From Tunturibacter psychrotolerans (lineage in GTDB: Bacteria > Acidobacteriota > Terriglobia > Terriglobales > Acidobacteriaceae), in contig NZ_CP132942.1 of the NCBI RefSeq assembly GCF_040359615.1, positions 372,001 to 436,000 of the forward strand: a DNA stretch of 64,000 bases. Reading direction: 5' to 3'. Shown here one piece after another: positions 53,897-63,800 of this stretch. Under the pieces are notes generated by a model. The model did not search any database, was not told the origin of the DNA, and worked only from the letters and a program-made list of their open reading frames with translations. Position numbers and translations under genes: made by a program. Every line of letters begins with the position of its first letter. The stretch's first letter is position 1.

Positions 53897-54061
53897 TCAG
53901 TAGTCTGCCTTAATGAATCGCATGCCGCCTTTCAGTGGTCCGATCGCCTTCCTCTTCTTTCGCAAACCTTCTGCATTCGCGCCGAAGCCAAGCTCCCACT
54001 GGGGGTAGGTAGCGTCGGAGATCACCTCTGCATGTCCTAAGAGCTTCCAAGAATTGATCAC
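53897..54061 (-). CDS. Small hypothetical reading frame (54 codons)
   Basis: A GTG at 54061 opens a frame reading MINSWKLLGHAEVISDATYP, with a C-terminal half GLRKKRKAIGPLKGGMRFIK. It has a protein-like composition but no known family and no clear Shine-Dalgarno. It may be the 3' remnant of a larger gene between the transposon end and the S53 peptidase. The rest of 53752-54141 shows nothing recognisable. Confidence 0.25.
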   Translation of the reverse strand: MINSWKLLGHAEVISDATYPQWELGFGANAEGLRKKRKAIGPLKGGMRFIKADY

Positions 54062-54141
54062 CTTACTTATGTCGGTTTAGGAAGTTTTTAAGGATGCGAC
54101 GTTGAACCAGTTAACCCGCAGCGTCTAGTGTAGCCAGTGAG

Positions 54142-55815
54142 TTACCCGACGGTCGCCATCTGCGCTGGTGGAGGAGCTGCGGCAGCCGGTTTGGGTTGTA
54201 ATGCGTTGAAAATCCCAACTCCGTCCGGAGATCCGAGGCCGGTACATGCGTCCCAACCGGCTTGAGCCGAATATCCGCCGATCACGCCTGTAGTGTCATT
54301 TGTACCCTGGGAGATGTCATGAAAAGATGCCGCGTTGGAATACAGCAAGGGATTCATGAATCCGGCAGGAGCACCAAGCTTCTGATTCAAGCGCACAACC
54401 AGAGAGGCGTACAAAGGGGCAACCGCACTGGTTCCCCCTGCTACCCCGTCCTGACCATGAACGCGGATGCTGTAGCCACTATTCGGATCGGCATCCCCTG
54501 CGACATCGGGGACTCCTCTTCCTTGGAACCCAGTGTTTACTGATGCAGGTACACCAGCCGCCGCTTGCCAAGTGGGAACGGGGGTCAATTCGCTGACTCC
54601 TCCTCCGCTGGCGCCGCCTCCCTGGCTTCTCGGACCATTGTTCCACACCACCTCGTCGGCAATGCTTGTCGTGTCTCCAGAGGCAGTCAAGGTGGTGCCA
54701 CCGCAAGCCAGGATGAACGGGCTCGCAGCTGGGAAATCGACGTGCGCGTGGCCATCGGTGAGCTCGTCCGCCGATCCGTCGTCCCCAGAGGCGCAACAGA
54801 CGGTAATGCCCGCCAGAGCTGCATCCTGCAGTGTTTGATTCACCGCATCCATCGCCTGCTGGGTCCACAAATCATTGCTCTCCGGCCATCCCCAGCTAAT
54901 CGAGAGGACAGAAGGTTTGTTGGTTGAGTCCTGAACCGCGGTGGTAAGCACATCGACCCAGCCCTGCTCGGTAAACGGAGCAAAGTACACGACGATCTTG
55001 GCGTTGGGAGCTACCGAACCAGCCACTTCTATATCCAGCATGACCTCGCCATCTGCATCGTTGTCATCGGGGTTGGGGGAGTTAGGATTGTTCGCGACTC
55101 CGTCGACGGAGATAGTTGTGATCTGCGGATTGACTTTCAGTTTTGAGAAATAGGTTTGCAGGTCGCCGCTGTCGTATCCCCCGCCGAACTCGATAATTCC
55201 GATACATTGACCTGTTCCATCGGCATCGGAAGGAAAGTCGTAGAGGTTCGCGAGCTGCGGCGGAGAAAACGATGAGTCTGGGGAATCAGCGCGAAAAGGT
55301 TTTACTTTCGTCCGGCGAAAAATTGCGTGTGGGCGGGCCTGCCGTCGGTTGTCGAATCCGAATACTCCCTCAATCACACCGGAGAGACTGGGAGGGATTT
55401 GCAGTCCGGCAATTCTACCGCGGTACTTGCCGAGATCGGAGTCATATAGCTTTAGCTCGGTCGGAAATGCCGTGACCAGGTTGGCGACAGTTCCTTTGAC
55501 CATCACAGTCCTGCGAGGGACGCTCGTGCTGGTAACGGTCAGCCCATTTTCTTTCGAGTAGGCGGCAACCTTGTCGAGATCGGCCGGGTCGGCACCAAAG
55601 CGATTAGCGAGATCTTCGTGACTCAGGTAGCGCCGCTCGGCCGGCGGCACCGCTTGCATCTCTGCCAGCAATTTGCCCCGGTCTTCGGAGGTTCGAGAGC
55701 GCACGCGTATGGTGATTTCAATAGTTTCGTGCGGATCCACATTGCCAATCACACGCGCTCCGGGCGCTGGTTTACGATGGCTCTTAGGGAGGACTAGGGT
55801 GTTCTCACGTGGCAT
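54142..55815 (-). CDS. S53 family peptidase (sedolisin/kumamolisin-like) with pro-domain
   Basis: 557 residues from the ATG at 55815, which has AAAGGAG at good spacing. There is no signal peptide, as in kumamolisin. The pro-domain (about 1-175; VPPAERRYLSHEDLANRFGA, RTVMVKGTVANLVTAF, FGFDNRRQARPHA) is followed by the catalytic domain. The S53 residues are visible: E257 and D261 in GEVMLDIEVAG, D345 in CASGDDGSAD, and the Ser nucleophile S463 in GGTSAVAP. A calcium site is likely in the C-terminal HDISQGTND and GWDACTGLGSPDG. These are acid-acting endopeptidases that fit the acidic soils where this phylum lives. It ends in a Pro/Ala-rich tail. Confidence 0.92.
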   Translation of the reverse strand: MPRENTLVLPKSHRKPAPGARVIGNVDPHETIEITIRVRSRTSEDRGKLLAEMQAVPPAERRYLSHEDLANRFGADPADLDKVAAYSKENGLTVTSTSVPRRTVMVKGTVANLVTAFPTELKLYDSDLGKYRGRIAGLQIPPSLSGVIEGVFGFDNRRQARPHAIFRRTKVKPFRADSPDSSFSPPQLANLYDFPSDADGTGQCIGIIEFGGGYDSGDLQTYFSKLKVNPQITTISVDGVANNPNSPNPDDNDADGEVMLDIEVAGSVAPNAKIVVYFAPFTEQGWVDVLTTAVQDSTNKPSVLSISWGWPESNDLWTQQAMDAVNQTLQDAALAGITVCCASGDDGSADELTDGHAHVDFPAASPFILACGGTTLTASGDTTSIADEVVWNNGPRSQGGGASGGGVSELTPVPTWQAAAGVPASVNTGFQGRGVPDVAGDADPNSGYSIRVHGQDGVAGGTSAVAPLYASLVVRLNQKLGAPAGFMNPLLYSNAASFHDISQGTNDTTGVIGGYSAQAGWDACTGLGSPDGVGIFNALQPKPAAAAPPPAQMATVG

Positions 55816-56491
55816 GGGAATACTCCTTTCTGTATCTATTTTCGGTGTTCGTGGTTGAGTACCGTGGCTCAAGCGTTTAAAACAGGGAGCTGCAGTAGAG
55901 GGTCAGTTCTTGTGTTATTTAGAGGTGCACTCTATCCGGTGTTGGAGGCCCAAAAGCGAAGCGCCTTCACAGCCGCACTTGTTCGGGCTGACCGGCTCAT
56001 TCGAAACCTCTAAGATTGAATCAACTCGAATTGATAGTGAATATTTCACAGAAAACATTTCACGGAGAGTTCGATTTTTATTCCTTTTGTAAAGCGGGCT
56101 CGAATCCAGCAGGGGGGAGTAGATAGTGAATTTTTCCCGTGAATGACCTTCTTCGACACGGAGGATACTGCCAATTGATACGTTTTGTTCCCGACTACCA
56201 CTATGACAAAGAAGACCTTGAGCTCTCCCGCTCTTCGGTGACAAATCGAATATAGAACACTGTTGTCTTCGCTTGTAGAGCTCTCTGCGTCGAGATGGTC
56301 ATCCTGTAGTTACAAAGAGGACCAGAATGGACTTGACACCTTGGCGCTCTGAGTCAAACATGGTCGTGCCCAAGTTTGAGGCTTCTCCCGTGGCTTCCCC
56401 GGCCCTGCCAGCTAACTTCCTTTTCCTTGCGCGGCTCGTCTGTCGTTGACCGCAAGCCAAATGCTTTCGCCCGTTACAGCGGAGGTATGGA
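55816..56491. other. Divergent intergenic stretch with a repeated GTGAA element
   Basis: About 675 bp between the S53 gene and the sigma-54 activator, so it should hold both promoters. A palindrome GTGAATATTTCAC lies at 56037-56049, and a related AGATAGTGAATTTTTC starts at 56121. No convincing -24/-12 promoter was found. Minus-strand frames across 56299-57030 lie mostly over the activator and are shadows. Confidence 0.45.
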
Positions 56492-57826
56492 ATGGGCGTC
56501 TCCAGAGTTCTCGTAGTAAGTTGGAAACCTGGCCCGTGCGAGCCGCTGTTGGCGCTGCTTCGCGCCAGACGCTGTTGGCCGGTTATGATTTCTGACGTCG
56601 CGCAGGTCACGGGCGCGCTCGAGGATACATCAGTCGCCCTGATTGTCTTGAATGGTTCCGAGCAGTTCTGCCAGCCCTTTTTTAGGTTTCTCGCTGACCT
56701 GCGTTCGAGCAAGGCTACGGTACCTCCTCTAGTGATCCTGGCGGGCGATAGCTCGGAGGGGTTCGCGATCTCTTCTCTGCGCGCTGGAGCGGTCGAGTAT
56801 CTGCGTGAGCCGATTGAATTAGCCACCCTGGCACAATGTATTTCACGCTTTGTTCCTGAGTGTACGACGCAGCCAAAGGAAACTGCTCTCACCGGGGGTG
56901 AGGTGCTGGTTGGCAACAGCCCGGTTTTGCAAGCGCTACGGACACAGATCCGGCTAGTTGCCGCGAGTGACTGCAATGTTCTCATTACAGGAGAAACGGG
57001 CACAGGAAAGGAGTTGGTTGCACAACTCATTCATCGGAACAGCAGGCGGAACAAGAATCCCCTGGTATGTTTCAACTGCGCGGCGATTCCCGACACCCTG
57101 CTGGAAAGTGAACTGTTCGGTTATGAGCGAGGCGCGTTCACCGGAGCCGCGGCCGCGAATCAAGGCAAGCTCATGGCTGCAAACCGGGGCAGTGTTTTCT
57201 TCGATGAAATTGGGGATATGAGCCCATTGGCGCAGGCTAAGGTGCTGCGAGCAATCGAGACCAAAGAGGTGCAGCGTCTCGGAGCAACGCGTAAACACGA
57301 GACCGATATTCGGATATTGGCAGCGACACACCACAATCTGGACGAGCTTGCCAGCGCGAACACATTCCGAAGAGACCTTTATTTTCGACTGAACGTCGGG
57401 CGCATCTACCTGCCCCCGCTGCGGGAGCGCAAGGTCGATATCGCCGGCTTAGTCGATTGCATGATCGTCGACCTGAACAAGCGGCTGGGCAGACGGGTCG
57501 AAGGGGCGACTAGTGCAATCGTCCGCCGGCTCGCCCAGTACGACTGGCCAGGGAATGTTCGGGAATTGAAGAACGTGATCGAGAGAGTCTTCATCATGCG
57601 AGAAAGCGGACGAATCAGCGAGGACGATCTATCGTTCGTATTGCCGGAACGAAAACCGCCGGCTGCGTCATCTCTTGATGAGGAGATCCATTCTCTAAGG
57701 AAAGCGCTCGCCACTTGTAACGGCAACAAAAGCAAAGCCGCCGAGACGCTTAACTGTTCGCGGATGACCCTTTATAGGAAGCTGGCAAAGTGTGGGCTGT
57801 CGAAACAGGATGCTGCAGGAATTTAG
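56492..57826 (+). CDS. NtrC-type sigma-54-dependent activator with a degenerate receiver
   Basis: 444 residues; GGAGG lies 6 bp before the ATG. A receiver-like domain (about 1-125) has Asn54 in IVLNGSE where NtrC carries the phosphorylated Asp54, and it lacks the usual acidic pocket, so it is probably not phosphorylated. The AAA+ domain is standard: Walker A GETGTGKE (167-174), ELFGYERGAFTGA with the sigma-54 contact loop (GAFTGA, 214-219), Walker B VFFDEIGDMS and YDWPGNVREL. A Fis-type HTH closes the protein (about 405-440: NGNKSKAAETLNCSRMTLYR). It converges with the eCIS-core gene. A target promoter is not visible in the window. Confidence 0.92.
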   Translation: MGVSRVLVVSWKPGPCEPLLALLRARRCWPVMISDVAQVTGALEDTSVALIVLNGSEQFCQPFFRFLADLRSSKATVPPLVILAGDSSEGFAISSLRAGAVEYLREPIELATLAQCISRFVPECTTQPKETALTGGEVLVGNSPVLQALRTQIRLVAASDCNVLITGETGTGKELVAQLIHRNSRRNKNPLVCFNCAAIPDTLLESELFGYERGAFTGAAAANQGKLMAANRGSVFFDEIGDMSPLAQAKVLRAIETKEVQRLGATRKHETDIRILAATHHNLDELASANTFRRDLYFRLNVGRIYLPPLRERKVDIAGLVDCMIVDLNKRLGRRVEGATSAIVRRLAQYDWPGNVRELKNVIERVFIMRESGRISEDDLSFVLPERKPPAASSLDEEIHSLRKALATCNGNKSKAAETLNCSRMTLYRKLAKCGLSKQDAAGI

Positions 57827-57840
57827 GTTTGGATCGACAA

Positions 57841-57876
57841 CTCTCCGGCATCTACTGCACCGCCGCGGCCGGAGAG
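57841..57876. terminator. Inverted repeat between convergent genes
   Basis: Arms CTCTCCGGC (57841-57849) and GCCGGAGAG (57868-57876) with an 18-bp loop that includes the stop codon of the giant gene. It may end transcription from both sides; there is no strong T-run. Confidence 0.4.
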
Positions 57877-60800
57877 CTTTGTGTGGCCGCCGGTAAAGCG
57901 CCTTTTGCGGCTTTCTCCATCTCCACTGCGAGCTCGTCCAACCGTGCCTGGGGAATGGCAAGTTGTCGCGGTGTCAGTCTAAGGCCTTGCTTTTGGAGCT
58001 CCTTCACTGTCGCTGGCTCAATGCTGGTGCCGGAGGCGGTCACTCCGGTCAAGTGACTTGTACGCGGCGAGCCGATCACATCCATCGGAACCCCGTCGAC
58101 CTTAATGGTCGTTACTTCTTCCCCTGCGTTGGGCACAAGCCGCTCGATATCACGCCGGAATTGGCCCGCCTCCCCTTGAAGCAGTTCCTTCTCCATATAC
58201 GTTCGCACTTCCACTTCATGGTGTTCCCAAATCTCGTCCAGGCTCAGCTGTTGAAAGTCCGGCCGCTCAGCTCGTAGACTTTCCAGGGCTTCGCTTCGCA
58301 TCTCGCGGAACTCGGGGCCACTCAACTCCTCAAGTGCAGCTGCCGGGTTGGTCTCCAACAATCCTTTGGCAGCTCTGCTGCCAGCCTTTGCTTCAAAGAT
58401 GCTAGTTACATATAGCTTTCCCCCGCGCCGGGTCAAGATGAGGCCGTCCGAAAATTTGCGTCCGCCGAGAGACACTCGGTCGCCGGCAATAAATTCGCTC
58501 GATTCCTCGATCGAAGTAACAACACCCTTGGCGGCGACCTTTGTCGTTTTGGCGACTTCCAGGTTAAGCAGCTCTTCCAGCAGTTGTCCCTTCATGTGGT
58601 CGCCGACAGGGGCTTTGGCGAAGATCCTCTCCATTGCCTCCTCGCTCAGCCCAAGCTTTGCCAATCGCGGGGCAAACGCATCACGCACCGCGGCACGCAC
58701 CGGGATCGTACCCGGTAGCCGTGCCATGCGCAGGCGAAGATTGCGACGCGATCCGTTGATCTCCGCGGCCCGCGATTTGAGATCAAGCTTTGTTTTCGCG
58801 AGATCGTCTGGTAGTTTCTGCCCCGGGTTCGTCTTCTCCCAATCGGCAATCTTGAGCTTCTGTGTTTCCCGATCCAGATAGAGAGCCTTGGTGTTGGCAT
58901 CGATTTCCATGGCCTCCTGCTCCATGCGGGTGAGTTCGGACTCCACCTGAGGAGCAATCGCGCCCTCAAGGGTTTTGAAGTTGGTGCGAATTTCCTGTGC
59001 GGCGTCCTTAATTTGCGCACTGACGATTGGGCAAGGCCTCGGACTGCAAATCTCCAGACCGTGATCAGTGATGATGCCCTCGTGAAATTCACCGGTAAGT
59101 TCGTCTTCGAACGTCATCGTCTCGGGAGCGGACGCAACCGCAATCTCCCGTTCGGCTGCCTGTTTGCCGGCCAGCTTGGCATCAAGTTCCGCCACCTCTG
59201 CTTCGAGTGCTTCAGCCGCTTTCTCAGCGTCTTCCAACTCGCCCGGAGTCGCCTTTCCCGCGGCTGCCGACGCTCTCGCAGCATTGACTCGTTGCGCTGT
59301 GCTTCGGGCTCGTTGCTCCAGTTGCAGGTACTGACCCCCGAGAGCTGACTTTTCCCCTTGAATGATCTCCGGGCCAAGGATGTCCTTATACTTTTCCAGC
59401 AGATACTCGCATTCCGGATGACAGCTGTAGATGCGGCCAGCCGCGCTGATGTTGATCGGCTTCCCGGAAAGCGCTTTGCCGGTAAGTGCGCCGGCCTCCA
59501 GTTCCTCTTGCACGGCGTGTGTGCCTGCCGCGAGAAGTTCCTTTTCCGTGCTCGTTGCGTTGAGCGCCTTCAATACCTGGCCCTCTGTAGTTGCTTCCTC
59601 TCCCAGGTGGGCGGCAACGCGAGTCGCCAATTGCTCGCCGCCATACACTTTCGCCACCTTATTCAGGTTCTCTAACTCCGCGGTAACCCGGGCGGTGTCA
59701 CCCGCTGCTTTCGCAGCCTTTAGGGCTTCGACTGTAGCAGCAACAGCCTTAAAGGCCGCCGACGCATCCAGGGCAAAGCCAACGACTTCCACTGCCAGCC
59801 AGAACAGCGATGGCTCTTCTTGGGAAAGCGCCTGCGCCTTATCGAACGCAGTCCCGGTAAGCGCCTTTTGCATCATGTATTCATTCAGATGTCTTAAGAC
59901 TCCGACCGCATCGATGGCCGCGACCGCCACTAAAGACGCGCCCCCAGTAGGGGCCGCTAACAAAATTGCCCCGATGTTCAGCAAGGCCAGTGCGATGGAA
60001 GCAAGAACACTTGGTTCTTCGTCTTTCATCTCTTGTTCCACCCATCGCGTCTTCAAGGAGGGTGACTCCAATCCCATCTTGATGGCGGTTACGTGGACGA
60101 GATCATGCAAGCGCCAGACATTAACGTCACCGTCCTTCAATCCGGCTCTCACCTTGTCTATGTTTTTCAGCCGTCCCACGATCTCGCCTCCGAGAAGCCG
60201 GGCCATGTCGGGGCCATTTTCCCGGTTAGCAACACTCTCCAATTCGTCAGTGGATTCTTCTGGCGTGGAGAACGACGCAAGAATCGGGTATTGCCCAACG
60301 ACATAACCACGCATGAGGTCATAGGCATCCCTTGCTTTTTTTACCTTTGCCCCCAGTTGCTGATTCAGCTCTGCGTAATTCGAATATTCTTCAGCTCCTG
60401 CGCCCTCACCAGCCCCCATCTCTTCTGTTATGGCTTTATCGGCTTCTGCAAGCGCCGCATCCAAATCGCGGCGTCGATCCAATAGCACTTGCGCGGCCCC
60501 CTGCAACCCGGTGAATGTCGCCGTACGCTCTGGCATTGAGTAAGTCACGGTCGTCGTCGTACAACTCCCGAACATGCAATCGGAAATCTGTGATGTTATA
60601 AACTCCAACTTGATTCCATAACGGTCCGCCTCAATCTTCGCCTCGGCCTCGCTATGATCCAAGGTCTCTCTCGCAATAGCCTTTGACGCCTCTCCAAATT
60701 CGGTTACAAAGTCTGACCGTTGCTTCTCTAATTGGTCGAAGATCCTCTCCATCATGTTTCGAATGCGGTCATTGGCTTCCAGGGTGCCGCCCACCAACGC

Positions 60801-63800
60801 ATCGCTTGTTTGGAAGTGATACATGAAACCTGAGTATTGGTTATATCCTCCGACAATCCAAAGCCGCTCGACGCGGCGGGTCATATATGGCTCGTCGTCA
60901 AATACATCAATGCCATCGATGGTGACAGCGACCTCCTCTTCAGGCGGAGTCGGTTCGGGAGCAGGTACAGCAGACGGCGTTTGTTTGGAGCCGTCATCCC
61001 CGGTTTTGCTGTCATCCGCGGTTTTGCCGACTTCTGGGTCACGACCACTTGGCGGGCCTTGACCCGCATCAGTCCCGCCATCGGGAGCTCTTTGGATGAG
61101 CGGCTGGGCTGAATCCGCAAGCAGACGGGTAGGCGTAGCCTCGTGCTCACCAGGGGACTTTACGGGCGTGTTCCGCTCGGCAATACGCGCATCCACCTCA
61201 AGGGGATCATTCGCTGCACCGATCACGACGCCGCAGCCTGATTGCGAAGTGGGCACCGTAGGCATCATTCCGGCTCTCTGCTGCATGACATGGGCAGTCT
61301 CATGAGCCAACAAACGGCGCCCGGAATCTGTTGCCGGCGAGTACTTCCCAGCAGCAAAGTAAATATGGCGCCCTGAAGTATATGCGTCGGCGGTCAAAGC
61401 CTGAGCGGATTTTTGGGCTCGATTGTCGGTATGCACACGAACATCGGAGAGATCGGCTGCAAATTGTCGTTCCAGGGAACTTCTGGCGCTTCGGTCGACA
61501 GGGTAACCTGGGCTGTCGGCGGGAACGATGTCGGCTTCCGCTACGTACGCAGAAGCGCCGGACGATCCCTGTCGCTGAATTGCCGTGGTTGTATCGTCTA
61601 CCTCAGAGGAAAGCCCGCGGCAAGACTCGCAAGCACCACCACAGTTACATTGCCGCTGAATAAGAGCGCGGGAGAGGACAATCACCCGGACCGGCCCAAA
61701 TTGCGGGTGAGGCGATACCGGAGGTACAGCTTTCACCGGGGCACTGCCCCCCGGGTAGGCCGTGCCTACTCGCTTGCCGTCGATCCAGTAATCCACCCTG
61801 ATACGAAATCCGGGTATGGGGTCGCCAGGCTGCCAATTTGGGTTGAATCTCATAGCGAAGGCAACAGCCCGTGGATTCGCCGGCACGCCACCTTCGGTTG
61901 CCAAGACGGGGTAAGCGACTCTTTGACCTGCATTCAAGTCTGCACCGAAACCATTCTTAGCCTCGATCCCCCGTGGCAAAGAGTCGGGACCGATGCTTCC
62001 CAGGTCAAGCCGCACTTCAATGACACCCGCCGAAGTTTTGACCTTGAAGGCAATTTCGTCATTAATGACGACCTCGCCGAATTTATTGACGGCATCTGCC
62101 CTGCTCCAGTCAACACCCGCCTTGCCGGTCTCCACTGGCTGAGCGCCTCCCTTGCCCGACTCTTCGCGGGTCGGGGTTTCATCGGGATCCGGGAGCAGGG
62201 GTTGTTTCGCATCGAGGAAGTCGGCTATCTTGTCTGGATTTACTTCCAGTGCTTTGCGCAATTCGACTACCTGTTCTGGAGTAAGATTTCGTTCGTTAAC
62301 AATGCTTTGGATCGCCCGGTTAAAAAGCTCCTTCTCCAGCAACGCCAGCTGCCTTGACGCCTCCGCAGGGGATAGCTTTTGCAGCTGCTCTTTGAATGCG
62401 CGCCACTTACGCGCGTCAAAATTTTCGAGCACGCGACCGTATCGCTCTTCAATCTGCCGGATGCGTGAAGCCGGGCTTTCCTGGAGCGGATCCTTACCCT
62501 CAATCGCACCATCAACCGCTGGATTGACATCCTCCACTTCTCCTACGCACAGCGAAGGATTGCGGAAGAAGCACCAGGTGCCCGTTTTTCGGTTGCGGCG
62601 AGCTACGCTGTCGTCGTCCAGCTTGACTTCCGCATCGTAGGTCTGGGCCAGCTTGGGATCAGTAACCGGCTTAACATTTTGCGGGTTTTTGACTTTCTGC
62701 TGCAGGTCGCCTTTGCTGCGGCTGATGTCTTCCGGGGAAAAGTCTCCCGGCTTGGCGGTCGAGTCGGGATCAGACAGGCCTTCGCCGGCTGGAGTCTCTC
62801 CTGGTGCGATTTTGGGCGCCTCCGGCCCGCGCACCGCTGCCTTGACTTCTTTGATGGCCGCGTGGATCAAAGCCCCGAGCAAGACCATCGCACCCATCAT
62901 CGCCATGCTGAAGATGTTGCCCGCGATGGTTTCGTAGGACTTCTGATTAGCAAGGAAGGTTCGAACTTTGTCACCGGCAGCTTTGTTGGTAAATCGAAGG
63001 TCAAATTTCGCCTTCTCCATAATGACTACCTCGGTGGCAGCAGCTGCGGCGAGGAGAGCCAGCCCCACCGTTTGTCCCACCCCCCAGCCGGCGGCGGCGC
63101 CGGCCGCGATCGTCGCGCCGCCGCTGAACTCCACTCCCAGAGCGCCCAAGGCCGCGCCAACCAGAACGGAAGCCAGAACGAACCACCCCGAGACTGCTCC
63201 CAGCACTCCATTGAGTGCCTGCAAACTCTTCAGGCCCTTATCGATGGCCTGATTGAATTCAAGGTCAAAGACCGCACCGACGGCGCCGGAAAGGCTCGCA
63301 AAAAAAACGGGGAATGATTTGCCGACTTCATCCCACGGCCAGAGAATGGTCCAGCCGATTTTCTTGATCTCGTCCCACCAGTTTTCCCTGAAGTATTGCA
63401 GCAAGGGAGCGAGATAGAGCTGTACGCCGCGCTGATGTTCCGGTTCTTCAGGAAAGACATTGGCAGCCACCAACATCGCCGCCAGTCCAGGCACGGCATT
63501 CACCATCGGGGCCAACGCATCGTGAATGGCGCGAATCACAGGGTCAGGGTTCTTAATAAGCGCCCACACAGCCTTCATCATTCCGCGCATGCGCTCGACT
63601 TGGGCGAACATGAGCGGGACCCGCAGCAACCCCCCGATCTCCCGGATGCATGGGACGGTTAAGGCTAACGTGACTATTTTTTTGGTCGTGTTCCACACCC
63701 CATCGTCCAAAATCGCGAAGGGGCCAAAAAGCGTGACGAGGAGGGTCTGGCGGAAAAATTCCAGGAGTGGATGTAGAAAGCGTATGGTCGCCAGGCAGGC

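Noticed and set aside
55816..56491. Sigma-54 promoter upstream of the activator
   Set aside because: No GG-N10-GC pair with good context was found.
56299..57030. 243-codon minus-strand frame
   Set aside because: Mostly antisense to the sigma-54 activator; no domain.
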